A stretch of DNA of 35,073 nucleotides from Acidimicrobiia bacterium (GTDB taxonomy: Bacteria; Actinomycetota; Acidimicrobiia; Spongiisociales; JAHEDJ01): positions 1 through 35,073 of the forward strand of contig JARGFH010000039.1 in the NCBI GenBank assembly GCA_029210695.1. Direction: 5' to 3'. This document shows positions 23,377-30,359 of this stretch, piece after piece (within the stretch, counting starts at the first letter, position 1; each line of letters begins with the position of its first letter). The notes beneath the pieces were generated by a model, which worked only from the letters and a program-made list of their open reading frames with translations, ran no database searches and was not told the origin of the DNA. The translations under genes and the position numbers were made by a program.

Positions 23377-23630
23377 AGGTCGCCCTCTATCCGAAGATTG
23401 TATCGCTCTACCAGCTTCACTAGTTGTCGCACCTGATAGGGCTTGGCATCACCATGCACTTCCTGGAGATTGAGCAACTCGGCGAAACCGTCGCGGGCAA
23501 GGATATGGTGGCTCCCGCTCACGCGAACAATCTCGAACCCGAGTTTGCGGCACAATCGTATGAGGTCCGAGAATCTCACGTTGTCAACCCTGCCTTGACC
23601 GATGCGGGCGAGCAGTTGGGCGGGTTTCAT
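23373..23630 (-). CDS. hicA: HicA-family mRNA interferase toxin
   Basis: An 85-residue HicA toxin with the double-stranded-RNA-binding-like fold. LIRLCRKLGFEIVRVSGSHHIL contains the Gly-Ser-His motif with the catalytic His; the basic C-terminus (VRQLVKLVERYNL) completes it. It precedes hicB with a four-base overlap, the usual hicAB order. The N-terminal 20 residues extend beyond the minimal HicA, so a later start is possible. The toxin looks intact, unlike the truncated second copy. Confidence 0.88.
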   Translation of the reverse strand: MKPAQLLARIGQGRVDNVRFSDLIRLCRKLGFEIVRVSGSHHILARDGFAELLNLQEVHGDAKPYQVRQLVKLVERYNLRIEGDL

Positions 23631-23670
23631 ACCGACAAGGTACGAACGGTCAGGGACAGTAAACCCACTT

Positions 23671-23853
23671 CTAGTCCGGAGCCGGCCAGCAGCCGGCCGC
23701 CATTGCCTGAGTTTCGGCGTAGGCGCTGGGGCATTCGGGTTTCACTTCGCGAGTGTTGTAGAAGTGGACAATTCCCTCCAACGACTTGAAGTAGCCGTTG
23801 TGGCCGAACGCCTTCACCGTCCCGGCCGACTGGAGGGCGACGTTGCGCAGGGC
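23671..23853 (-). pseudogene. C-terminal remnant of a di-haem cytochrome c peroxidase gene
   Basis: The minus strand encodes NVALQSAGTVKAFGHNGYFK, LEGIVHFYNTREVKPECP and AGCWPAPD before a TAG stop. The intact peroxidase gene at 33404-34633 has NVALQPAGTVKAFGHNGYFK, LEGIVHFYNTRDVKPECP and AGCWPAPE in the same order. Both haem motifs and everything N-terminal are missing, and the stop comes before the usual tail. No start lies upstream, so this is a fragment of a paralogue. Confidence 0.85.
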
Positions 23854-23911
23854 GATTCGGCGAAGACTGGTTCGCTATGGTCGTGGGGAAGCCGTTCGGG
23901 GAGATCGGATC

Positions 23912-24277
23912 GTGCCGGAAGCATCGGGCTATCAAGGCCCGCCTGAGGCGCTCGAGCAATACAAGGCGGTCGTCGAGGCCGGCTCCGGCGACGCGATCGT
24001 GAAGGGCGCCAAGAGTGCCTACACGTCGCGCAATGGGCACATGTTCAGCTTCCTCGACGCCGACGGTTCGATGGCTTTGCGCCTGTCGGACGAGCTCGGG
24101 GAGGAGTTCCGGTCGACCTACGACAGTGGTCCGGTGATTCAGTACGGGAGCGTGATGCGCGGGTACGTATCGGTCCCGCCGGAGCTCCTGGCCGATACCG
24201 CAGAGCTGGCAGTCTGGTTCGACAAGTCGTACGACTGGATCGGCACCCTGGCCCCAAAGCCGACCAAGAAGAAGTAG
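23912..24277 (+). CDS. TfoX-N-like domain protein
   Basis: A 121-residue cytoplasmic protein with SAYTSRNGHMFSFLDADGS, LALRL-type LRLSDELGEEF, and a VMRGYVSVPPELL strand-helix pair, reminiscent of TfoX/Sxy N-terminal-like small proteins. The C-terminal TLAPKPTKKK tail is typical for this group. The function is unknown. The GTG start is chosen because GGGGAG lies eight bases upstream; the open frame continues upstream but there runs antisense through the peroxidase remnant, which argues against an earlier start. Confidence 0.65.
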   Translation: MPEASGYQGPPEALEQYKAVVEAGSGDAIVKGAKSAYTSRNGHMFSFLDADGSMALRLSDELGEEFRSTYDSGPVIQYGSVMRGYVSVPPELLADTAELAVWFDKSYDWIGTLAPKPTKKK

Positions 24278-24378
24278 CTACTCCTACCGCCGGCCGGATC
24301 TCATGACCATCGGCCCTGGCCGCACCTTGCCGCCTCCCTGATAATGGATCAGGAGATACATCACGGTCGGGAGGGCGT

Positions 24379-26790
24379 ATGGCACAACGGCTGCTGATGG
24401 CAGCGATCCTGGTGGTGGTGCTGCTTGTGCCGGCGACGGTGGCCGCCCAGGATGCCACGATCGGAGACCCCCAGTGGATCCGCACAGGCGGGCCCATCGG
24501 CGGCCTCGGCTACGACGTGCGGATGCGTCCGGACAATCCCGACACGTTGTTGGTCACCGACGCCTGGGCCGGCATGTTCATGAGTACCGACGGAGGTGCG
24601 GTCTGGTTCCCGGTCAATGAGGGAATCACCACGCGCACCGGACCCACCGGAGACGCCATCCCGGTGTTCTGCGCGACAGTCGATCCGAATGATCCGGACA
24701 TCGTGTGGGCCGGCACCCAGAACCTGCGCGGCATCTTCAAGTCTGTCGACGGCGGGCATTCGTGGGTCGAGTTGGATCGTGGGGTCGTCGAAACCGACGG
24801 CATCACCTTCCGGGGCATCACCGTCGATCCCCACGACTCCGACGTCGTGTGGGCCGCCGCCGAAATCTCCAGCTGGGCAGGAGGGAGACCCGAACGAACC
24901 GGGAGGGGCTTCGATCTGGTCGAGGGAGTCGTTTATCTCACCACGAACGGCGGGGCCGACTGGACGGCGGTCTGGAGGGGCGACAACCTGGCCAGGTATA
25001 TCTGGATCGATCCCACCGATTCGGACACCGTCTACGTCTCCACCGGGATCTTCGACCGCGAAGCCGCCAACTCGGATCCGGAAACCGGGGTCCCCGGCGG
25101 CGAGGGAATCCTCAAGACCACGGATGGCGGTCGCACCTGGACAAATGCCAACCAAGGCCTCGGCAATCTCTACATCGGAAGCCTGTTCATGCATCCCGAC
25201 GATCCGCAGGTTCTCCTCGCAGCGGCGGGTAGCAACGTCTACTACGAAGGGACCGGCGTCTACCTCACCACCGACGGCGCGGCGACCTGGGAGCCCGTTC
25301 TCGTCGATCCCGACAAGGAGGCCGAGGGCTTCCACTCCGTCGAGTTCTCGCTTGCCGAACCCGACATCGCCTACGCCGCTTCGAGCGGTTCGGTGTACCG
25401 CAGCGAAGACGGCGGCCGCACCTGGGCGGCAATGACACCACCGGGTTCGGCCTGGGGAGACCCGCCGGTCCGCGGCGGCTTTCCCATCGATATCCAGGTT
25501 GATCCCCGGGATCCCGACCGGCTCTTCATCAATGCTTACGGCGGCGGCAACTTCCTCAGCCGCGACGGTGGCCGCTCCTGGACCGTGGCCAGTACGGGAT
25601 ATACCGGCGCCCAGATTCGCGGCGTCGTGGTCGACCCCGACAATCCCGGACGGGTCTGGGTCACCGGACGCAGCGGTCTCTTCGTCTCGACCGACGGCGG
25701 CACCACCTGGGTCGGGCAATCCCCGTTCGACCCCTACCCGACCTTCGAGGGCATGGCCCTGGCCATCGCCGCCGATGGCTCGATGCTGGAAGCGGACAAC
25801 GTCGGCCGGGGCATCGCCTACGGCGAAGGGCAGGATTGGAGCTACGCCGAACCGGCCTGGCCGTATCCCCAGGCGGTTGAAGCCTTTGCCTTCGCACCGT
25901 CGAATCCGGAGGTGGCGTACGCCGGACTTGGCGCCTTCTTCACACCCAGCTACTTCGACGACTTCATTCCCGGAGGCGGTGTCCTCCGATCCGACGACGG
26001 AGGCAGGACCTGGCAGCCGGCCAACGACAGCCTCTCGGAAACGGCCCACGTGACCGGAATCGCCGTGGACCCGAACGATCCCGCCCGGGTTTTCGCCTCC
26101 ACCCACAACGCCGGCCTGCTCCTCTCTCTCGACGGTGGAGCCTCATGGCAGACGGTCGGCGCTACCACCGACCTCCCGGTGGTTGCTGTGGCCATCCATC
26201 CAACCGACCCCCGGGTCGTTCTCTTCGGATCGCGGGGCGTTCACCGCAGTACCGATGGCGGTGAGACCTGGACGGCGGCGGCCGGCGGCGTCGCTCCGGA
26301 GTCGATGATCGTCGATTTCGTCTTTGATCCCACCGATCCCGGCGTTGTCTTCGCCGCCGATATCGGGAGCGGTGTCTACCGGTCGACGGATGCCGGGTTG
26401 TCCTGGGAGGCGATCAACCTCGGGCTCCGGACCCGGGCGGTCAACGACCTGGCGATCTCGCACGACGGTCGCCATCTGTATGCAGCTACCGAAGGCGAGG
26501 GCATTTACCGCCTCGACCTCGACGGGACTCCACCGGAAGCCGCGCCGTTGCCGACGATCCCCACGACCACGTCGACCACCAGCGCCCCCGCCACAGTCAC
26601 CACCACCTCCGTAGCCGGGGTCGCTTCTACCGGCACGTCGGTAACCACACCCGAGCCGCAGGCAGCCGACGGCAACCGCGACGAAGGGGTCTCATGGCTC
26701 CTTTGGGCGGGGGCCGGTGCTGCCTTGCTGGTCGTGTTCGGACTGGGGTTGGCGATCGGCCGGGCCCGCCGGGCGAGGAGCCCTGATTGA
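24379..26790 (+). CDS. Membrane-anchored beta-propeller with 12 Asp-boxes (sortilin/BNR type)
   Basis: This 803-residue protein has a signal peptide (residues 1-23, with GGGAGG before the ATG), a long propeller region, a Thr/Ser-rich linker (about 720-760) and a C-terminal membrane span ending in basic residues (GRARRARSPD). I count twelve Asp-box motifs of the form S-x-D-G-G-x-T-W (for example STDGGAVW, KTTDGGRTW, RSEDGGRTW, RSTDGGETW), as in Vps10/sortilin and glycosidase-like propellers. The boxes are structural; no sialidase active-site arginines are evident, so a catalytic role is not supported. It would display a binding platform outside the membrane. The next gene, a multihaem cytochrome, overlaps its stop by four bases, which suggests a joint function. 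Confidence 0.85.
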   Translation: MAQRLLMAAILVVVLLVPATVAAQDATIGDPQWIRTGGPIGGLGYDVRMRPDNPDTLLVTDAWAGMFMSTDGGAVWFPVNEGITTRTGPTGDAIPVFCATVDPNDPDIVWAGTQNLRGIFKSVDGGHSWVELDRGVVETDGITFRGITVDPHDSDVVWAAAEISSWAGGRPERTGRGFDLVEGVVYLTTNGGADWTAVWRGDNLARYIWIDPTDSDTVYVSTGIFDREAANSDPETGVPGGEGILKTTDGGRTWTNANQGLGNLYIGSLFMHPDDPQVLLAAAGSNVYYEGTGVYLTTDGAATWEPVLVDPDKEAEGFHSVEFSLAEPDIAYAASSGSVYRSEDGGRTWAAMTPPGSAWGDPPVRGGFPIDIQVDPRDPDRLFINAYGGGNFLSRDGGRSWTVASTGYTGAQIRGVVVDPDNPGRVWVTGRSGLFVSTDGGTTWVGQSPFDPYPTFEGMALAIAADGSMLEADNVGRGIAYGEGQDWSYAEPAWPYPQAVEAFAFAPSNPEVAYAGLGAFFTPSYFDDFIPGGGVLRSDDGGRTWQPANDSLSETAHVTGIAVDPNDPARVFASTHNAGLLLSLDGGASWQTVGATTDLPVVAVAIHPTDPRVVLFGSRGVHRSTDGGETWTAAAGGVAPESMIVDFVFDPTDPGVVFAADIGSGVYRSTDAGLSWEAINLGLRTRAVNDLAISHDGRHLYAATEGEGIYRLDLDGTPPEAAPLPTIPTTTSTTSAPATVTTTSVAGVASTGTSVTTPEPQAADGNRDEGVSWLLWAGAGAALLVVFGLGLAIGRARRARSPD

Positions 26791-28463
26791 TCCGCCGCCT
26801 CCGCCTTCCGGCCGGGTTGCTTGCCGGGCTGGTGGTGGTCGGCGGCATTCTGCTTTTCGCTCTTCCCGCCGATCGGACTATCCACGGCCGGGTACTGGCG
26901 GCGGACGGAACGCCGGTTGTCGACGCGATCGTTCGGATCCAGGCGACCGACGTTTCCGTGCGCACGGCTTCCGATGGCGGGTTTGTCCTCGAATCCGGCC
27001 AGAGCGTGCGATTGAGTGCCTGGGCTCCCGGTTTCTACATCGCCGGGGGCGAAGAACACGCCCCGGGCAGCGAGGCCACGTTCACCCTGTCGGCAGTCCC
27101 GGACGCCGACCATCCCGAGTACGAGTGGCTCGGTGTGGAGGCGGGCGGTGGAGGCGAGGCCCAGGGTTGTGCCGCCTGTCACAGTCGGGACGGTACCGAC
27201 CTTCCCTTCGCTCTGCCGGTCGACGAGTGGCGTCAAGACGCCCACGGCCAATCAGCCCAGAACCCCCGTTTCATCACCATGTATCTCGGGACGGACGTCG
27301 CCGGCCGGCTCAGTCCGTCGACCAGGTACGTCTCTAGTCGGGATTACGGGCGGGTGCCGCTGGCGCCCGACCCTTCCCGGCCCTATTACGGACCCGGCTA
27401 CAAACTCGACTTCCCCGACACGGCCGGCAACTGCGGCGCTTGCCACCTCCCCGTGGCGGCGGCCGACGATCCGTACGGGGTCGAGCCGGGCAATCTCGTC
27501 GGCGTTGCAGCCGAGGGGATCACCTGTGACTTCTGCCACAAGATATGGGACGTGTCGCTCGATGCCGACACGGCCATGCCGCTTCCCAACCGGCCCGGGG
27601 TGTTGTCGTTCGAGTTGCTTCGCCCTCCGGAGGGCCACCAGTTCTTCACCGGCCCGTTCGACGACGTCGCTCCCGGCGAGGACACCTACTCGCCCCTGCA
27701 GACCCAAAGCGCGTACTGTGCCCCCTGCCACCACGCCGTGTTCTGGGACACAGTCGTCTACGACTCCTACGGCGAGTGGCTTCGCAGTCCCTACAGCGAT
27801 CCTGAGACCGGACGGACCTGCCAGGACTGCCACACGCCGGCCACCGGCGCCACCGTGTTCGTCCGTCCCGACGCCGGTGGCTTGACCCGGGACCCGGAAA
27901 CGATCCGCAGCCATCTCATGCCGGGAGCCGGCGATGAGGAGTTGCTTGCCAACGCCGTCACGGTGACGGCGAGTGCGGTCGAGGAGGAGGGCCGGATTGC
28001 CATCGAGGTGACGATTACCAACGACCGGACGGGACATCATGTGCCCACCGATTCGCCGCTCCGTCACCTGATCCTGCTGGTCGCCGCAACGGATGGTGAC
28101 GGGACGGCCCTATCGCAGTTGGACGGTCCGGTCGTGCCCGACTGGGCCGGGCGGGGCGACCCCGAAACCGGCCACTTCGCCGGTCTGCCCGGCACCGCCT
28201 ATGCCAAGGTCCTGGAAGAGTTGTGGACGGAGGTGTCTCCCACCGGGGCGTACTGGAACCCGACCCGGGTGCTATCCGACAACCGCATCGCAGCGCTGGA
28301 CCGCGACACGACCCGATACGTGTTCGCAGCTCCCCCAACCGGACCGGTAGCCGTCGAGGTCACCCTGCTTTTCCGACGGGCCCACCTGGAGCTAATGGAG
28401 CAGAAAGGATGGGTTGTCCCCGATATCGAGATGGCCCATCTCACGGTGCGCGTGGACGGCTGA
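26787..28463 (+). CDS. Exported pentahaem cytochrome c
   Basis: This 558-residue protein starts with TTG inside the last codons of the propeller gene. An N-terminal hydrophobic segment (residues 8-28) anchors or exports it; a carboxypeptidase-regulatory-like beta-sandwich follows (about 32-95). Five CxxCH haem motifs begin at Cys128 (CAACH), 216 (CGACH), 247 (CDFCH), 311 (CAPCH) and 345 (CQDCH), resembling cytochrome c554-like multihaem proteins. The C-terminal third is beta-rich without haem motifs. It should carry electrons outside the membrane; donor and acceptor are unknown. Translational coupling with the Asp-box propeller suggests that the two form a complex. Confidence 0.88.
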   Translation: MIRRLRLPAGLLAGLVVVGGILLFALPADRTIHGRVLAADGTPVVDAIVRIQATDVSVRTASDGGFVLESGQSVRLSAWAPGFYIAGGEEHAPGSEATFTLSAVPDADHPEYEWLGVEAGGGGEAQGCAACHSRDGTDLPFALPVDEWRQDAHGQSAQNPRFITMYLGTDVAGRLSPSTRYVSSRDYGRVPLAPDPSRPYYGPGYKLDFPDTAGNCGACHLPVAAADDPYGVEPGNLVGVAAEGITCDFCHKIWDVSLDADTAMPLPNRPGVLSFELLRPPEGHQFFTGPFDDVAPGEDTYSPLQTQSAYCAPCHHAVFWDTVVYDSYGEWLRSPYSDPETGRTCQDCHTPATGATVFVRPDAGGLTRDPETIRSHLMPGAGDEELLANAVTVTASAVEEEGRIAIEVTITNDRTGHHVPTDSPLRHLILLVAATDGDGTALSQLDGPVVPDWAGRGDPETGHFAGLPGTAYAKVLEELWTEVSPTGAYWNPTRVLSDNRIAALDRDTTRYVFAAPPTGPVAVEVTLLFRRAHLELMEQKGWVVPDIEMAHLTVRVDG

Positions 28464-28565
28464 GCCGGGTGGGTTGGTTGCAGCGGCGGCATCCCTGGCT
28501 GTGACCGATTGGTTTCCGGAAGAAGATCGCGCGGGCAATGAGTCCCCGCGGACCGAACCCACATC

Positions 28566-28643
28566 CGTTCTCCCCTCACCGAAGGTGGGGGAGTCCGCCC
28601 GGTCGGAGGCCGGGTGGAAGGGGGGCAACACCAAACCAACTCC
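28566..28643. repeat. Dispersed palindromic repeat, copy 2
   Basis: This 78-bp unit matches 15514-15592 with four substitutions and one gap. It keeps the two hairpins and the end GGGGGCAACACCAAACCA. It occupies the gap between the cytochrome gene and the SRPBCC gene; I see nothing else in that gap apart from the next gene's ribosome binding site. Confidence 0.75.
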
Positions 28644-28705
28644 ACTTGGGACAGTGCGCCCGCGACGGGATTTGTTACTCTCGATGATCGAACGAAGGGG
28701 AACCC

Positions 28706-29161
28706 ATGAGAGAGCTTGTCGTGACTCACGACTCGAGCGCTGGACCGGAGCAGGTGTGGAGCGTGCTGACCGACCTCGACAACGCCGCCGTCGCCATCTC
28801 TGCAATTGAGAAGGTCGAGCGTCTCGACGGCGGCGGCGGATTCGAGCTGGGCACCACCTGGCGCGAAACCCGGACGATGTTTGGCAAGAAGGCCACAGAG
28901 GACATGACGGTCACAGAACTCGAGCCCGGCCGGTCGTACACAACCGAGGCGAGATCCCACGGCGCCCATTACCTATCAACCAACCGCGTGGAGCCGATCG
29001 AGGGCGGCAGTCGTATCACGGTCACTTTTGGTGCCGAGCCGACCAGTGCCATCTCCAAGGTCTTCGCGGCCACCATCGGCAGGTTGTTCGACAACGCCAC
29101 GCGCAAAGCCCTGGCGAAGGATTTGACCGAAATCGCCGCCGCCGCGGAGAGATCATCCTGA
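28706..29161 (+). CDS. SRPBCC-family protein (ligand-binding helix-grip fold)
   Basis: A 151-residue protein with the pattern HDSSAGPEQVWSVLTDLDNA at the N-terminus, a central beta-sheet with LEPGRSYTTEARSHG, and a long C-terminal helix (RKALAKDLTEIAAAAERS). The fold fits the polyketide cyclase/SRPBCC group, which binds lipids or aromatic compounds. A ribosome binding site (GAAGGGG) precedes the ATG. It shows no close resemblance to the other SRPBCC protein in this window at 13862-14332. Confidence 0.85.
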   Translation: MRELVVTHDSSAGPEQVWSVLTDLDNAAVAISAIEKVERLDGGGGFELGTTWRETRTMFGKKATEDMTVTELEPGRSYTTEARSHGAHYLSTNRVEPIEGGSRITVTFGAEPTSAISKVFAATIGRLFDNATRKALAKDLTEIAAAAERSS

Positions 29162-29254
29162 GGTTTGGAGAATCGGTAAGAGCCGCAGCGAGATAGCCCC
29201 TTATCAGCACCTCACGCGCGCCGTATTCTGTAGCCACGGGACAAAGGAGGTTCC

Positions 29255-29758
29255 ATGCGTAGGATCTGGCTACCCGTGCTCGTGAGCATCCTTCTGGTGG
29301 GAACGACAGCCGTGCCCGCCCTCGCCGGCAAGGATCTCCCATTCAAAGCGCACGCCGAGCGGGTGTGGGCTGGACCGCTCGGACCGAATCCCTCGTGCCC
29401 GGAGGGGTACGTCGGAGAGGACTCCGAGTCCATCGGCACCGGCACCCATCTGGGAAGATTCCATATTTTCGAGACCCTCTGTCTCGATTTCCGCACGCCG
29501 CCCATCGCGCCATTCGAGGTGTACGGCGAACTCGTAACCGCCAACGGCGACCACCTGACCTTTCACGTGGAAGGCGACTTCAATCTCATCTCCGGGGCAA
29601 TGACGAGCAGCGGGTGGACCTTTACCGGTGGTACCGGGAGATTTGAGTCTGCCGAAGGCCAAGCGGAGGACACGGTGATTCGCGATTCAGAGGGAACCCT
29701 CATCGGCGTGAAAGTTGTGGGCACGATCACCTTCAACGCGTCGGATCGCTCCGGCTGA
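29255..29758 (+). CDS. Small secreted protein of unknown function
   Basis: A 167-residue protein with a signal peptide (residues 1-25, ending VPALAG), behind a strong AAAGGAGG ribosome binding site. The mature part is beta-rich, with two Cys residues (in NPSCPEG and ETLCLDF) that could form a disulfide. The segment SSGWTFTGGTGRFESAEGQA followed by IGVKVVGTITF resembles the C-terminal strands of small secreted barrel proteins seen in many bacteria. I do not recognise a function. A hairpin terminator follows. Confidence 0.75.
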   Translation: MRRIWLPVLVSILLVGTTAVPALAGKDLPFKAHAERVWAGPLGPNPSCPEGYVGEDSESIGTGTHLGRFHIFETLCLDFRTPPIAPFEVYGELVTANGDHLTFHVEGDFNLISGAMTSSGWTFTGGTGRFESAEGQAEDTVIRDSEGTLIGVKVVGTITFNASDRSG

Positions 29759-29776
29759 AGTGCGACAACGCGGCTA

Positions 29777-29803
29777 GCCGAGCCCAGGATTACTGGGCTC
29801 GGC
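29777..29803 (+). terminator. Hairpin terminator after the small secreted protein gene
   Basis: GCCGAGCCCA (29777-29786) pairs perfectly with TGGGCTCGGC (29794-29803) around a 7-base loop, 19 bases after the stop. No T-run follows, as is common in actinobacteria. Confidence 0.65.
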
Positions 29804-29960
29804 CGCTGATCTTGGGTACCCGTGGCCTCTGCCGTGTCACAGCATCTCGAGGCAGTTGGCTGACCAGGGCGTTCGGACGGGATCGATCACACCGCCAGGC
29901 CCGGTCGTTGAGGCAAGACGAAAGAGGGCCGGCACCGCCTCTCCTTCGTTCGTCACCCGT

Positions 29961-30176
29961 TCAGGATCCGTAGAGCGCCGGCCTGTACCGGGGCTTCGGG
30001 ATCTCGCGCCCCGCCTCGGCGGCCGCCTTCAGCCAGGCGGCCTTCGCTTCCATAACTGCAGCCAAAGCGGTCTCTGGGGTTGGTCCGAAGGCCGAGCAGG
30101 AGGGGAGATCGGGAATGTCGGCTATGTAGCCGCCGTCTTCCTCGCCGAAGAACACATTGATGTGGTAGTCGCTCAT
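29961..30176 (-). CDS. HicB-family antitoxin, copy 2 (orphan)
   Basis: This is a second 71-residue HicB that differs from copy 1 at four residues (S to G, G to A, T to A, D to E). The reading frame is intact. Its partner hicA is reduced to the last 21 codons, so this is an orphan antitoxin. It might neutralise the HicA encoded near 23.5 kb, which would make it an anti-addiction gene; this is an inference. Confidence 0.82.
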   Translation of the reverse strand: MSDYHINVFFGEEDGGYIADIPDLPSCSAFGPTPETALAAVMEAKAAWLKAAAEAGREIPKPRYRPALYGS

Positions 30177-30237
30177 AGGTCGCCCTCTATCCGAAGATTG
30201 TATCGCTCTATCAGCTCCACTAGTTGTCGCACCTGAT
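30173..30237 (-). pseudogene. Truncated hicA (3-prime end only)
   Basis: The last 21 codons of hicA remain (QVRQLVELIERYNLRIEGDL before the stop), with two residues changed relative to the intact copy. Similarity to the intact module ends sharply after 30237, where unrelated sequence with a repeat fragment begins. The catalytic His is lost. Confidence 0.85.
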
Positions 30238-30279
30238 GGTCAGGGGCAAAGCCCCTCGCCACCAAAGCATCCATTGCTA

Positions 30280-30305
30280 GGTGGGAGGGCGGCACCACCA
30301 GACCA
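30280..30305. repeat. Degenerate fragment of the dispersed repeat
   Basis: These 26 bases match the right end of the repeat at 15514-15592 at 23 positions. It lies 43 bases from the breakpoint that truncates hicA and may mark the recombination event. Confidence 0.45.
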
Positions 30306-30359
30306 CGCCGCGGCAACAGCCTCAGCCCACCGGGAGCCGACGTTTCTTGGGCCAACAGC

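Noticed and set aside
23798-23911. An upstream extension of the TfoX-N-like protein
   Set aside because: The extension reads antisense through the peroxidase remnant, while a good ribosome binding site stands before the GTG at 23912.
24361-26106. A 581-codon open frame on the minus strand
   Set aside because: It mirrors the Asp-box propeller gene; repeated Gly/Val/Asp-rich sequence without any domain is what antisense reading of those repeats gives.
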